Shown piece by piece: positions 1 through 7,779 of a stretch of 45,440 nt of DNA. The notes under the pieces were generated by a model. The model saw nothing but the letters and a program-made list of their open reading frames with translations, was not told the origin of the DNA and made no database searches. Source of the DNA: Spirochaetales bacterium (GTDB lineage Bacteria; Spirochaetota; Spirochaetia; Sphaerochaetales; Sphaerochaetaceae); contig JALEVV010000074.1 of NCBI GenBank assembly GCA_022788185.1, forward strand, positions 1 through 45,440, read 5' to 3'. The translations under genes were made by a program, and so were the position numbers. The stretch's first letter is position 1, and the number at the start of each line of letters is the position of its first letter.

Positions 1-125
1 CGCGGGCCAGAGACGGTGTAAGACGCCCTTTGGGGTGCGGCCGTCGTTACCATGGCCGGATTCCCATGGGCTTGCCTGTGGGAGTACGTCAATCAGTGTA
101 CAATTCCATCTGACAGGTGAAAGAT
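1..125. other. left-edge sequence, no assignable gene
   Basis: One plus-strand frame is open from base 3 to a TGA at 111-113 (36 codons, ending VRQSVYNSI). It could be the C-terminus of a gene cut by the window edge. I do not recognise it and the stretch is too short to decide. Bases 115-120 (AGGTGA) are the ribosome binding site of the next gene. Confidence 0.25.
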
Positions 126-523
126 ATGGATAAACAGCAGAGATTTTCCAGGTATCAGTCCATTGGGATAAGCCTTGGAATGTGCTTCGGAGTCAGTATT
201 GGTCTTGCCTTCGGCAGCATGCTTTTTGACAAAAGCACGACAGGAATGTGCTTTGGAGTTCCCATCGGAATGATGCTCGGCATTGCAATCGGAAGGCAAA
301 GGATGACAGGATAAACGAGCAGCTCAGGACTAAGGGCTACACGATAAGCGGCATCAGCGATAAAGGTGATGGCTATGAGGTCACGCTTAAAGACAGGAAC
401 GGTGAGTGCGTTACGGTCACGTTAAAACAAAAGGCATTTGCCGAAGGTAAGTTCTCAGTCGGGGATCCTGTTTATAAATATGACGACGGAAGACTGGAAG
501 CCGTGAAGGACTTTATGGCATGA
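126..523 (+). pseudogene. small glycine-rich membrane protein, split by a -1 frameshift
   Basis: The ATG at 126 has AGGTGA five bases upstream. The first frame gives 62 residues: a short basic start, then two hydrophobic, glycine-rich segments around GMCFGVSIGLAFGSML and GMCFGVPIGMMLGIAIG, stopping at 312-314. A second frame takes over inside this segment, near 290-300, and reads KAKDDRINEQLRTKGYTI and on through a soluble basic/acidic domain ending at 523. Reading one A twice in the run at about 292-300 (GGA AAG GCA AAG) joins the halves into one protein of about 132 residues, with two membrane segments and a cytosolic tail. I recognise no named family. The break may be a real single-base deletion or a sequence error; I see no classical slippery heptamer that would suggest programmed frameshifting. 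Confidence 0.55.
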
Positions 524-653
524 AGGAAAGGTTATTGCCGTAATCATGTCATTCTTCCTGCTTCCCGGTACCGTAAATGCCATAGGAGCTGGTATCACTC
601 CGATATTACTGACGGGACCTCTCAGGCACAGGCATAATGGCATCAGCCTTTAA
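520..653 (+). pseudogene. remnant of a small membrane protein
   Basis: An ATG at 520 overlaps the previous stop as ATGA but runs only seven codons before a stop. One frame away, a hydrophobic stretch reads VIAVIMSFFLLPGTVNAIG and continues GITPILLTGPL to a TAA at 651-653. Restoring one missing A would join the ATG to this frame. The LLPGTV pattern recalls the first helix of isoprenylcysteine methyltransferase-like membrane proteins, but this is a weak resemblance. It is best read as a truncated, frameshifted leftover in the same decayed patch as its neighbour. Confidence 0.25.
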
Positions 654-687
654 AGAAAAACCCTTCCGCTGATAGTCCGGAAGGGTT
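652..687 (-). terminator. Rho-independent terminator of the SDR gene
   Basis: CCCTTCCG at 661-668 pairs with CGGAAGGG at 678-685 across an 8-base loop, extended by two A-T pairs. Read on the minus strand the stem is followed by TTTTTCTTT, so it ends the minus-strand SDR transcript whose stop codon is about 20 bases upstream. Confidence 0.8.
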
Positions 688-707
688 GAGTTTCGGATTT
701 TATGCTG

Positions 708-1511
708 TTACCAGGTGCGTCCAGCCATCTGCCTGAACTGGGCAACTGTTGGTGTATGGGTATTGAGACCACCGTCGCAGGTCAGGATCTGTCCGTTCAT
801 GTACTCAGCTTCATCGCTTGCGAGATAGACGCAGAGGTGTCCGATGTCTTCGGGTTTACCATAGCGCTTGCCGAGGATGTTGGACATGAAGATGTTCTTC
901 AGCACATCGGGGATGCGGGCTTCGTTCTGGGGTGTGACGATGAGACCCGGGCGTACGCAGTTACAGCGGATGCCGCTGGGACCGTACATACATGCCACAT
1001 ACTCGGTGAGCTTGTCGACGCCGGCCTTTGCACTTGCATATGCGATGGTACCGAGGTCACCGCCGCAGCTTGCCATTGATCCGATGTTGATGATGGAACC
1101 GCCCTTCTCATTTTTGAGCATGTGGGGGAGGACTTCCTTGATCATGTTGAAGGTACCGCCGAGGTCGGTGGCAACGACTGCATTGAACTGCTCGAGGGAG
1201 ATCTCATCAACGCGTCCGTCCTTCATGCCCATGCCTGCGGCATTGTTGATGAGGACATCGATGCGTCCGTACTTCTCAGCCACATCAGCGATCAGGGCAT
1301 GCATTGCTTCCCCGCTTGTCAGGTCGAAGGCATGGAACCATGCATCTCCTCCATCTGCCTTGATGTCATCAACGACCTTCTGTCCGCGCTCCACGTTCCT
1401 GCCTGTCACGACCACATGAGCTGCTTCCTTAGCGCAGAGCTTTGCGATACCGATACCGATTCCACTGGTGGAACCGGTTACGATTACTACCTTATCTTTT
1501 AATCTGTCCAT
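708..1511 (-). CDS. SDR-family NAD(P)-dependent oxidoreductase
   Basis: This is a 267-residue classical short-chain dehydrogenase/reductase, a full-length Rossmann-fold cytosolic enzyme that oxidises or reduces alcohols, ketones or sugars with NAD(P). The cofactor loop TGSTSGIG is at residues 12-19 and the structural NNAAG at 89-93. The catalytic residues are Ser145, Tyr158 and Lys162 (YASAK), and a proline-glycine element VRPGL follows at about 187-191. The C-terminal YLASDEA...G..L.CDGG pattern is typical of the glucose/ribitol dehydrogenase group. The start has a CCGGAGG ribosome site. It is a single-gene unit with its own -10 box and terminator, flanked on both sides by decayed genes. The substrate cannot be read from the sequence. 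Confidence 0.9.
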   Translation of the reverse strand: MDRLKDKVVIVTGSTSGIGIGIAKLCAKEAAHVVVTGRNVERGQKVVDDIKADGGDAWFHAFDLTSGEAMHALIADVAEKYGRIDVLINNAAGMGMKDGRVDEISLEQFNAVVATDLGGTFNMIKEVLPHMLKNEKGGSIINIGSMASCGGDLGTIAYASAKAGVDKLTEYVACMYGPSGIRCNCVRPGLIVTPQNEARIPDVLKNIFMSNILGKRYGKPEDIGHLCVYLASDEAEYMNGQILTCDGGLNTHTPTVAQFRQMAGRTW

Positions 1512-1540
1512 AGAATTTACCTCCGGATAACTAATATCTG

Positions 1541-1546
1541 ATTATA
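1541..1546 (-). promoter_or_regulatory. -10 box of the SDR gene
   Basis: On the minus strand this reads TATAAT, about 30 bases upstream of the SDR start and followed by a good Shine-Dalgarno, so the gene has an ordinary leader. No convincing -35 is visible. Confidence 0.45.
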
Positions 1547-1571
1547 TCATAAATCTGCCTTCCGCGGTCAG

Positions 1572-1682
1572 TCGCAGTGCATAATTATTGTAAAAAAAAC
1601 ACAAAAGATACTCATTATCATCAGCAGAATTTTAAGAATCAGGTGACTAAGGCTGCTTTTCTGTCAGAATTTTATCACTCTG
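1572..1682. other. AT-rich intergenic stretch with a short direct repeat
   Basis: No gene is seen. The 10-mer CAGAATTTTA occurs at 1625-1634 and again at 1665-1674. The stretch lies between the SDR promoter and the YibE/F pseudogene, and its role is unknown. Confidence 0.3.
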
Positions 1683-2453
1683 GGCTCTTGCCGGAAGCAC
1701 CGGACTGAGGACGGTCTTCCCTTCATGCTGGCATTTTTTATGATCTGGAAGGTCCTTGTCCCCGGGTGTCTTCCCAGACTGGATCCTCTGTTCCTGTCAA
1801 TTGCGGTACTGCTCTTTCTGAACTGCTCCACGATACTTCTTGTCAGCGGGGTGGGGGAAAAGGAGTTATGCAGCCATAACCGGGAGTATCATCTCAGATC
1901 TCTTCATATGCATCTTCGGCTATGCGGTAACCACGTGGTTCCATCTGGACGGTGCGGTGCTTCCCATGAGTGAATCCCTGCTCTATGCGGGTTTTCCCCG
2001 GTCTGAATCTCACCTGACTCTTCATCGGTGTCATGACCCTTTCCTCGGGAGGCGCCGTAATGGATCTCTCGATCGATGCGGCAGCTGCGATGAAGAAGGT
2101 CCATGATCCCTCAGCGACTGCCTTATCCCTCTTCAGGTCAGGAATGGCAGTGGGCAGGGCAGGGGTGGGAACACAGGCCACGACCCTGCTCCTGGCCTAC
2201 ATGGGAAACTACATGTCCGTCATGATGGTCTACATGTATATCGAATATCCTGACCTCGAAGGCGATAGCGGCGGAGCTGGTGCAGACGGCAATAGGGTGC
2301 ACGGGCCTCATTCTCGTGACTCCCGTCACGGCGGTGGTAGCGTCCTTTTCCTTAAGGGAAATGAAAAAAAACTTGACAGATCACCAAAGCCGTGCGAAAA
2401 ATAAATCAGATAAAGTGTTTAGGCATATGCGGAAGGAACTCTTCCAGCACTGA
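1683..2453 (+). pseudogene. YibE/F-family membrane transporter pseudogene
   Basis: YibE/F proteins are multi-pass membrane proteins with a conserved tract around the motif GAVMD. Here the family pattern appears in pieces that change frame. GLRTVF is at about 1704. MLAFFMIWKVLVPG to STILLVSG runs from 1725 to about 1845. Next comes WGKRSYAAITGSIIS and on to SESLLYAGF at about 1995. Another frame reads LFIGVMTLSSGGAVMDLSID to about 2235. The last frame reads KAIAAELVQTAIGCTGLILV and ends at TGA 2451-2453. Several breaks fall in homopolymers (GGGG/GGGGG near 1850, TTTTCCCC near 1992), and a TGA at 2015-2017 interrupts the third piece. The N-terminal part of the family is missing. With at least four frameshifts and one stop the gene is dead. 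Confidence 0.75.
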
Positions 2454-2480
2454 ACGAAAGAACCGGTGAAAGCCGGGTGA

Positions 2481-2517
2481 TGAGAGGCGGTCAGGAAAGG
2501 CGGCCTCTTACTTTTTT
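2481..2517 (+). terminator. Rho-independent terminator
   Basis: TGAGAGGC at 2481-2488 pairs with GCCTCTTA at 2503-2510 (one G-T pair), followed by CTTTTTT. It lies downstream of the YibE/F pseudogene and insulates the HTH promoter. Confidence 0.65.
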
Positions 2518-2548
2518 GTCTTCCCGGCATGATTTTTTACGGACATGA

Positions 2549-2577
2549 TTGATTGTTATCAAAAATGATAATAATAT
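2549..2577 (+). promoter_or_regulatory. promoter with palindromic operator for the HTH/CPBP operon
   Basis: A -35 TTGATT (2549-2554), a 17-base spacer and a -10 TAATAT (2572-2577) place transcription start at about the ATG at 2584, predicting a leaderless mRNA. The spacer is filled by the perfect palindrome TTATCA-AAAA-TGATAA (2556-2571). This extends to 10-base arms with one mismatch over 2552-2575. A palindrome in this position is the classic layout of a repressor operator, most simply for the HTH protein encoded directly downstream. Confidence 0.65.
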
Positions 2578-2583
2578 GACTCC

Positions 2584-3087
2584 ATGACAAAAGATCGGAT
2601 CAGAATAAGCATGAAGAGTGTGAGCCAGCGGATTATCGCGGCGGTGTATGCCGCGGGGACGATGACCACCGCAGAACTCATTCAGACTCTTTCCGACATC
2701 CCTCAGCCCACAGTCTACCGCTATGTGCGGGACCTGCTGGAAACGGGTGCTCTGGAAGTTGCCGGAGAGGAAAGAAAACGCGGGGGAGTGGAAAGGACGC
2801 TGAAAATCGCACCCGCACCCGATGGGGGCTTCGACGTCTTTGCATCCGCAATGCTCTGTGTTCGGGAGTCCTTCAGACGGTATTTCGAGCTTGACAACCC
2901 CGATCCCATAAGGGACATGCTCACCTTTTCAGGGGCAACTCTCATGCTGGATGACGGGGAGTATGCGACGCTGCTTTCTGAAATCGGGAAGCTCATCGAA
3001 GCCTCCCTCAATAAGGAAAAGCGGGATGGCCGCAGGGAAAGACAGCTCTACATCCTATCTGCTCCGGTCGTGGAGGATAACAAATGA
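2584..3087 (+). CDS. winged-helix HTH transcriptional regulator
   Basis: The protein has 167 residues. Residues 11-80 look like an ArsR-type winged helix: helices around QRIIAAVYAAGTMTTAELIQ, a recognition helix around IPQPTVYRYVRDLLETGAL, and a wing rich in basic residues (EERKRGGVERTLKI). The C-terminal half is helical, without cysteine clusters or another recognisable sensor motif. It probably acts as a dimer on DNA. The start has no Shine-Dalgarno but sits 7 bases after a -10 hexamer, fitting a leaderless message. Its stop overlaps the next start as ATGA, so it is translationally coupled to the CPBP protease and probably controls it and itself through the palindrome upstream. The inducing signal is unknown. 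Confidence 0.75.
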   Translation: MTKDRIRISMKSVSQRIIAAVYAAGTMTTAELIQTLSDIPQPTVYRYVRDLLETGALEVAGEERKRGGVERTLKIAPAPDGGFDVFASAMLCVRESFRRYFELDNPDPIRDMLTFSGATLMLDDGEYATLLSEIGKLIEASLNKEKRDGRRERQLYILSAPVVEDNK

Positions 3088-3821
3088 AAAAAGCACTTAC
3101 GTTCTCACTCATCATGACACTCATCGGTGCCGTCGGTGGATATCTCGTCGGCATGTACACCTTTGCCTATTACACTGAGGAAATGAGATCCCTGATCCTT
3201 TCCCAGGTGGGAAGCAGGGAGACCTTTTACCTGATGACAATGGCGCAGAGTGCAGTCTATGTGCTCATTACGGCATTTCTCGGGTACCTGATGTCAGCAG
3301 GACTTGGCCTGATGAGGCCATTCAGATTTGAGAAGGATCAACTTGGGAAGGTCCTTATAATGACCCTTATTGCAGGCCTTCTCTTCTTTCTCGATGCACC
3401 GGTGTTCGGGCGTCTAATTCCGGAGGTCGCCGCCGAGTATGAGAAGGGCATTTCACTTCCTTACTTCCTTGCTTCCCTTACCTATGGAGGCATTTGTGAG
3501 GAAGTGCTGCTGAGACTCTTCTTCATGACTGCCATTGCCTTCGTGATAAGCCTCATCCAGCGAAAGAAAAGGGTGAGTGACAGGGTACTTGTGATCGCAA
3601 ACATCGTGGCCGCCCTGGTCTTTGCCGCAGGGCACCTTCCGACCACTCTGTCCCTTTTCGGCCGCCTCGATGCCCTGATAATCGCAAGGTGCTTCCTCTT
3701 AAACGGTGCATTCGGGTATTTCTTCGGATACTGCTACATCAGATACGGAATACAGTACGCGATGGTGGCCCATATGGGAATACACTTTGTCTCCAAGGTG
3801 CTTCTCATGATATTCTTCTGA
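3084..3821 (+). CDS. CPBP-family intramembrane metalloprotease
   Basis: This is a 245-residue multi-pass membrane protein with all the CPBP (Abi/Rce1-like) active-site elements. EE is at 139-140 followed by Arg144 (GGICEEVLLR), the FxxGH box is at 180-184 (FAAGH), Asn207 lies in LLNGAFGY, and the final HxxxH is at 230-234 (AHMGIH). The family comprises intramembrane proteases related to CAAX prenyl endopeptidases; in bacteria they act in bacteriocin maturation or immunity and in envelope signalling. The gene overlaps the HTH regulator by ATGA, so the pair is one expression unit. No bacteriocin-like peptide gene is visible nearby, so the substrate is unknown. Confidence 0.85.
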   Translation: MKKALTFSLIMTLIGAVGGYLVGMYTFAYYTEEMRSLILSQVGSRETFYLMTMAQSAVYVLITAFLGYLMSAGLGLMRPFRFEKDQLGKVLIMTLIAGLLFFLDAPVFGRLIPEVAAEYEKGISLPYFLASLTYGGICEEVLLRLFFMTAIAFVISLIQRKKRVSDRVLVIANIVAALVFAAGHLPTTLSLFGRLDALIIARCFLLNGAFGYFFGYCYIRYGIQYAMVAHMGIHFVSKVLLMIFF

Positions 3822-3823
3822 AT

Positions 3824-4291
3824 ATGATATTGATATCTGATGGAAGGAAACATATAAGTGAAGTAAAGGACCTGATCAGGGAGTACTCCCTCTGGCTTGG
3901 AAGGGACCTTTCATTTCAGGATATTGATTCGGAGCTTCGAAATCCTTCAGTGAAGTATGCACCTCCCGAAGGAGAGCTTCTGGTTGCATCAGATGGTGAA
4001 AAGGTTCTGGGCATGGTGGCCTACCACCGGCTGAGTGCGGAAACATGTGAGATGAAACGACTATATGTCAGGCCGGAGGCACGGGGGATTGGACTTGGCA
4101 GAAGGCTGGCCGCTGAGATCATCGCTCACGCAGAAAATGCCGGGTACAGGTTTATGGTCCTTGATACGATAGAGCCCCTCAGAGCCGCGATCTTACTGTA
4201 CGTGAGCCTTGGATTTAAGGAATGTGAAGCGTACTACCACAATCCGATGAGTGACGTGATCTACTTCAGGAAAGAGCTTCAGGGGGAGTGA
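3824..4291 (+). CDS. GNAT-family N-acetyltransferase
   Basis: This is a 155-residue single GNAT domain. The acetyl-CoA pyrophosphate loop is RPEARGIGLGRRL (residues 83-95, with the R-G-x-G-x-G core at 87-92), preceded by the strand CEMKRLYV. Later the family's C-terminal strand appears (LLYVSLGFKECEAY). The frame is open further upstream, but a start inside the CPBP gene would add a basic tail foreign to the family, so the ATG at 3824, two bases after the CPBP stop, is chosen. There is no clear Shine-Dalgarno, so translation probably depends on coupling to the upstream gene. The acceptor substrate (small amine, amino acid or protein) is not deducible. Confidence 0.85.
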   Translation: MILISDGRKHISEVKDLIREYSLWLGRDLSFQDIDSELRNPSVKYAPPEGELLVASDGEKVLGMVAYHRLSAETCEMKRLYVRPEARGIGLGRRLAAEIIAHAENAGYRFMVLDTIEPLRAAILLYVSLGFKECEAYYHNPMSDVIYFRKELQGE

Positions 4292-4299
4292 CCATCGGT

Positions 4300-4327
4300 T
4301 TGCCGATTGGGATCTGAGCATTATACT
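4300..4327 (+). promoter_or_regulatory. promoter with a start-proximal -10 box
   Basis: TTGCCG (4300-4305), a 16-base spacer and TATACT (4322-4327) put the predicted transcription start at 4334-4335, on the ATG of the next gene. No Shine-Dalgarno lies in the short gap, so the mRNA should be leaderless. A small hairpin, ATCGG-TTTG-CCGAT (4294-4307), overlaps the -35 but has no U-tract. Confidence 0.5.
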
Positions 4328-4334
4328 TAATACT

Positions 4335-5087
4335 ATGATTACATACGGAAATCTTGAAGGAATAGCTTTTTCAGTACTTACAAACACTTTCAACAAGGGG
4401 TTTGCGGACTACAATGTTCCGATGCACATGAGTGAGGCTGATCTCAGGGCCCACCTCTCTGCAAACAGCTTTGATCCCGCTATCTCATGCGGTGCTTTTG
4501 CGGATAACTGCCTTGTCGGTTTCGTCTTCGTGGGAAGGCGTGGAAACATCATATACGATGCGGGGACCGCAGTTGTCAGGGAGTACAGGGGACAGCACGT
4601 CGCCTCTGAAATGCTGAGGCACGTTCTTGTCATGATGAAGGAAAAGGGTATCACGGAATTCGTGCTCGAGTGCATGGCTGACAATGACAGGGCCCTGAAG
4701 CTTTACGAGGGCCTTGGCTTTACTGAGAAGCGCAGGTTCACGTGCCACATGCTCGAAGGAATGGGAACTTTCTCTCCTGAAGTGACGCCCTCAGATGATT
4801 TCTCCCCCTCATGTCAGGATTTTGAGCCCTCATGGCAGAATGCACCTGAATCGCTCCGCGGTGGTGAAATGGCATTCAGCCATGGAGAGGGACGCATGAT
4901 CCTCAGAAAGAGCGGAAGCGTATGCTTCTCATCGGCTGACCGCGTGCTCATCGACCATGTGCTGAAGCTTTACGGAAGACTCAGGTTCGTGAATGTCTTT
5001 ACCGGTTCCCCGCTGGACAATCTGCTGAAAATAATGGGTTCAAAGGTATTTGCACGACAGGTTGAAATGCATATTATTATGCCATGA
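4335..5087 (+). CDS. two-part GNAT-family acetyltransferase
   Basis: The protein has 250 residues. Residues 1-140 form a GNAT domain: an acetyl-CoA loop VREYRGQHVASEML (81-94, with H in place of the usual G of RGxG), then NDRALKLYEGLGF at 117-129, which is the usual C-terminal GNAT signature. Residues 145-250 form a second region of unclear fold with SCQDFEPSWQNAPESLRGG, consistent with a C-terminal extension seen in some two-domain GNATs. It probably acetylates a small molecule in the cytosol. The stop overlaps the dipeptidase start as ATGA, so the two are co-translated, which hints at a peptide or amino-acid related role. Confidence 0.75.
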   Translation: MITYGNLEGIAFSVLTNTFNKGFADYNVPMHMSEADLRAHLSANSFDPAISCGAFADNCLVGFVFVGRRGNIIYDAGTAVVREYRGQHVASEMLRHVLVMMKEKGITEFVLECMADNDRALKLYEGLGFTEKRRFTCHMLEGMGTFSPEVTPSDDFSPSCQDFEPSWQNAPESLRGGEMAFSHGEGRMILRKSGSVCFSSADRVLIDHVLKLYGRLRFVNVFTGSPLDNLLKIMGSKVFARQVEMHIIMP

Positions 5088-6025
5088 AAGCAATAGACCT
5101 CCACTCAGATACGATACTCCGGTTAAGGGAAAAAACAGATGAGAATCTCTTCACTTCAACGGGACACATAAGCTTTGAGAAGCTTGTCAGGGGTGATGTG
5201 ACATGCCAGTGCTTCGCGCTTTTCACGAAGATGCATGAGATTGCGGATGATGACCTTACACCCTTTGAAAGGGTTTCGGCACTCCATGACATATTCCAGA
5301 GGGAGGTGAATGGGTCCGGAGGAAGGCTCAGACAGGCGTTTTCCGCCTCCGATATCCTCGAAAACGAAAGAAACGGTGTGATATCGGCAATGCTCACCAT
5401 CGAAGGCCTGGACTGTCTGGAAGGAAAGATTGAGAATGCCCGGAAGATAGTATCCTGGGGTGCACGCATTGCCTCTCTGACCTGGAACTGGGAAAATGAA
5501 CTGGCCTCACCCCAGAGCAGTGATCCCACCGTGATGGGGGCGGGACTCAAGCCCTTCGGCCATGAGGTCATTGAATTATTCAACGAAAACAATGTCATCG
5601 TCGATGTTTCCCACCTCAGTGACGGAGGTTTCTGGGATGTTATCGGATTATCAGATAAGGTTGTGGCCACTCACAGTAACTGCAGGGCCGTCACTCCTGA
5701 TAACAGGAACCTGACCGATGAGATGATAAGGGCCCTTGCCGATAAGGGCGGGGTTGCAGGACTCAATTTCTGTTCTGCCTTCCTCACCGATGATAAGAGT
5801 CATGAGTCAAGGATCAGTGACATGGTGCTGCATGTCAGGCACCTTCTGAATGTGGGAGGTGAAGATGTACTGGCCCTCGGTTCGGACTTTGACGGAATCG
5901 GGGGAAAACTGGAAGTGGACGGCCCTGATAAATTTCCCCGCCTCTATGAAGCGCTTCACAGGGCAGGGATCACTCACAGGGTGCTTGAGAAGATGTGGAA
6001 GGAAAACATCCTCCGTCTTCTCTGA
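5084..6025 (+). CDS. membrane-dipeptidase-type peptidase (M19)
   Basis: This 313-residue protein is of the M19 renal-dipeptidase family, a TIM-barrel dizinc enzyme that hydrolyses dipeptides, including D-amino-acid containing ones. Metal and catalytic residues are in order: His7 and Asp9 (DLHSDT), Glu107 (TIEGLD), His177 (VDVSHLSD), His197 (ATHSNCRA) and Asp268 (LGSDFDGI). There is no signal peptide or membrane anchor, so it is cytosolic and probably recycles imported or peptidoglycan-derived dipeptides. It starts inside the GNAT stop (ATGA). It ends one base before the convergent histidine phosphatase gene, with no terminator between them. Confidence 0.9.
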   Translation: MKAIDLHSDTILRLREKTDENLFTSTGHISFEKLVRGDVTCQCFALFTKMHEIADDDLTPFERVSALHDIFQREVNGSGGRLRQAFSASDILENERNGVISAMLTIEGLDCLEGKIENARKIVSWGARIASLTWNWENELASPQSSDPTVMGAGLKPFGHEVIELFNENNVIVDVSHLSDGGFWDVIGLSDKVVATHSNCRAVTPDNRNLTDEMIRALADKGGVAGLNFCSAFLTDDKSHESRISDMVLHVRHLLNVGGEDVLALGSDFDGIGGKLEVDGPDKFPRLYEALHRAGITHRVLEKMWKENILRLL

Positions 6026-6026
6026 G

Positions 6027-6668
6027 TCACTCCTGCTTCCAGGCACTTCTCATCAGCTCCGGGTGGCTGAAGAGATGGGCATGGTCATTGAAGGTTTCCA
6101 TCGAGAAGAGACCTGTGTCGGTGTCGTAGAGAAACTCCGACATCGATGTGTTCTCAAGGGAGTCACCGAAGGCCAGCTTCGAGCTGAAGGGGAGGCCAAG
6201 GAGGCCTGCGATGAGGGATCTGATCATCCCACCGTGGGTTACCGTTATGATGCTCTTCCAGGGCCCGTTGATCATCTCATCGATGACCGGACGGGCACGG
6301 CTGTAGGCATCCTCGCCGCTTTCCCCGCCGGGAAACGCCAGATCAGAGGTACGCAGCTGCCTTTCAGCAAGGAAGGAGCCGTACTTCTCATCGCGCTCTG
6401 CATGGGTGAGTCCGATGAGGTCTCCCCAGTCTATTTCATTGAGGCGCTCCCTTCTTATCACATCAAGACGCAGATTCCTGTTTATGATGTCTCCCGTTTC
6501 CCTGGCCCTTATCAGGGTGCTGGTGAACATGATGTCGAAGCAGGAACCCTTAAGCCTCTCCGAGAGGAGCTCTGCCTGAAGGACTCCTTCAGGCGAGAGG
6601 GGTACGTCCACGTTGCATTTTGAGCTGTTCTGCCTTCCGTGGCGGACGAATACAATTCTTTTTTTCAT
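6027..6668 (-). CDS. histidine phosphatase family protein
   Basis: This 213-residue protein is of the phosphoglycerate-mutase-like branch. The phospho-accepting His10 lies in FVRHGRQN; the other pocket residues are Arg54/Arg56 (TLIRARETGD), Glu78 (RLNEIDWGD) and His145 (VTHGGMIRSL). The family transfers phosphate from small phospho-esters to histidine and then to water. The start is set at 6668 because that ATG overlaps the ABC ATPase stop as ATGA; an in-frame ATG at 6692 lies inside the ATPase gene and would add a non-homologous tail. As the last gene of the importer operon it may dephosphorylate an imported sugar phosphate, but this is inference. Housekeeping roles such as cobalamin phosphatase are not supported by neighbours. 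Confidence 0.85.
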   Translation of the reverse strand: MKKRIVFVRHGRQNSSKCNVDVPLSPEGVLQAELLSERLKGSCFDIMFTSTLIRARETGDIINRNLRLDVIRRERLNEIDWGDLIGLTHAERDEKYGSFLAERQLRTSDLAFPGGESGEDAYSRARPVIDEMINGPWKSIITVTHGGMIRSLIAGLLGLPFSSKLAFGDSLENTSMSEFLYDTDTGLFSMETFNDHAHLFSHPELMRSAWKQE

Positions 6669-7765
6669 AAAGCCGCTTCTCTTATCCTGCACCTGCCGAT
6701 CCGCTCTCCGGCTTTGGTGAAGAGATTGTAGAAGCCCGGGAATGCGATCGCATGGGTGTCCCCCACATTGAAGTCCCCATCCCCGAAGATTACGGAGTTC
6801 AGCTGCAGTGAGCCTATTTTAACCTTAACTATGGTTTCCATTCCAGAGGGCAGGGAGGAGTAGATTTCTCCGTTCACGCTTCCGTTTTCCGCAATCTGGA
6901 TGTACTCGGGCCTGAGACCGAGTATCACTTCCTGATCGGGAACTGTGGAGCCGTCAGTCATCTCGATCGTGAACCTGAGTCCGTCACTGTTTTCAAGCTT
7001 CATGCCACGAAGGGTGAAGGGAACGAGGTTGATGTTCGGGGATCCGACGAAGTCCGCCGTGAAGGTGTTTGCCGGGTTGCGGTAGACCTCAAGCGGGTTT
7101 GCATACTGCTGGAGAAGGCCGTTCTTCATGAGACAGATCTTCGTGGAGAGGGTCATGGCCTCCAGCTGGTCGTGGGTGACGTAGACGAAGGTGGAGTCGG
7201 TGTCGTGGTGAAGACGTTTCAGCTCGGTGCGCATTTCCATTCTGAGTTTCGCATCCAGGTTTGATAGCGGCTCGTCCATGAAGAGTACCTTGGGACCCGT
7301 AGCCAGGGTTCTGGCGATGGCAACCCTCTGCTGCTGTCCGCCTGAGAGCTCTGAGGGATAGCGGTCCCTGAACTCCTCGATGCGGAGCATTTTCAGCAGT
7401 TCCTCAACCCTGTCGGCGATTTTATCCTTGGGCCACTTGAGGTTCTCAAGACCGAAGGAGATGTTCTTCGTGACGGTCATGTGGGGCCAGAGCGCATAGT
7501 TCTGGAAGAGGAAGCCCACATCGCGCTTGCTTGCCGCGATGTCGATGCCCTTCTCTGAGGAGAAAACGACCCTGTCATTGATCGTGATCTCACCCTCAGT
7601 CGGGGTCTCAAGTCCTGCTATCATCCTGAGGGTTGTGGTCTTGCCGCAGCCTGAGGGACCGAGCAGGGTGATGAATGACCTGTCCTCGATTTCAAGGGAT
7701 AGGTTGTCGACGGCAACGAACTTTCCGAATCTCTTTGTAACGTTTTTCAATACAATCTTTGGCAT
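6665..7765 (-). CDS. ABC importer ATPase, Fbp/Afu (CUT1-like) type
   Basis: This 366-residue protein has one nucleotide-binding domain plus a C-terminal regulatory TOBE region. Walker A GPSGCGKTT is at 36-44, the Q-loop in FLFQNYALWPHMT at about 86-98, the signature LSGGQQQR at 140-147, Walker B VLFMDEP at 160-166, the D-loop SNLD follows, and the switch His198 lies in VYVTHDQLEA. The TOBE part (about 240-350) includes GLRPEYI. It powers the permease encoded just upstream; the two genes are only 14 bases apart. The type is shared by iron(III), thiamine, polyamine and hexose-phosphate importers, so the substrate must be argued from context. Confidence 0.92.
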   Translation of the reverse strand: MPKIVLKNVTKRFGKFVAVDNLSLEIEDRSFITLLGPSGCGKTTTLRMIAGLETPTEGEITINDRVVFSSEKGIDIAASKRDVGFLFQNYALWPHMTVTKNISFGLENLKWPKDKIADRVEELLKMLRIEEFRDRYPSELSGGQQQRVAIARTLATGPKVLFMDEPLSNLDAKLRMEMRTELKRLHHDTDSTFVYVTHDQLEAMTLSTKICLMKNGLLQQYANPLEVYRNPANTFTADFVGSPNINLVPFTLRGMKLENSDGLRFTIEMTDGSTVPDQEVILGLRPEYIQIAENGSVNGEIYSSLPSGMETIVKVKIGSLQLNSVIFGDGDFNVGDTHAIAFPGFYNLFTKAGERIGRCRIREAAL

Positions 7766-7779
7766 TGTGTCTTCTCCTG

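Noticed and set aside
285-305. Programmed -1 frameshift joining the two halves of the small membrane protein
   Set aside because: There is no X-XXY-YYZ heptamer or convincing downstream structure; a single-base loss or sequence error explains it more simply.
5850-6623. 257-codon plus-strand frame across the dipeptidase end and histidine phosphatase
   Set aside because: It crosses the stop of one well-supported gene and is antisense to another whose active-site residues are all present.
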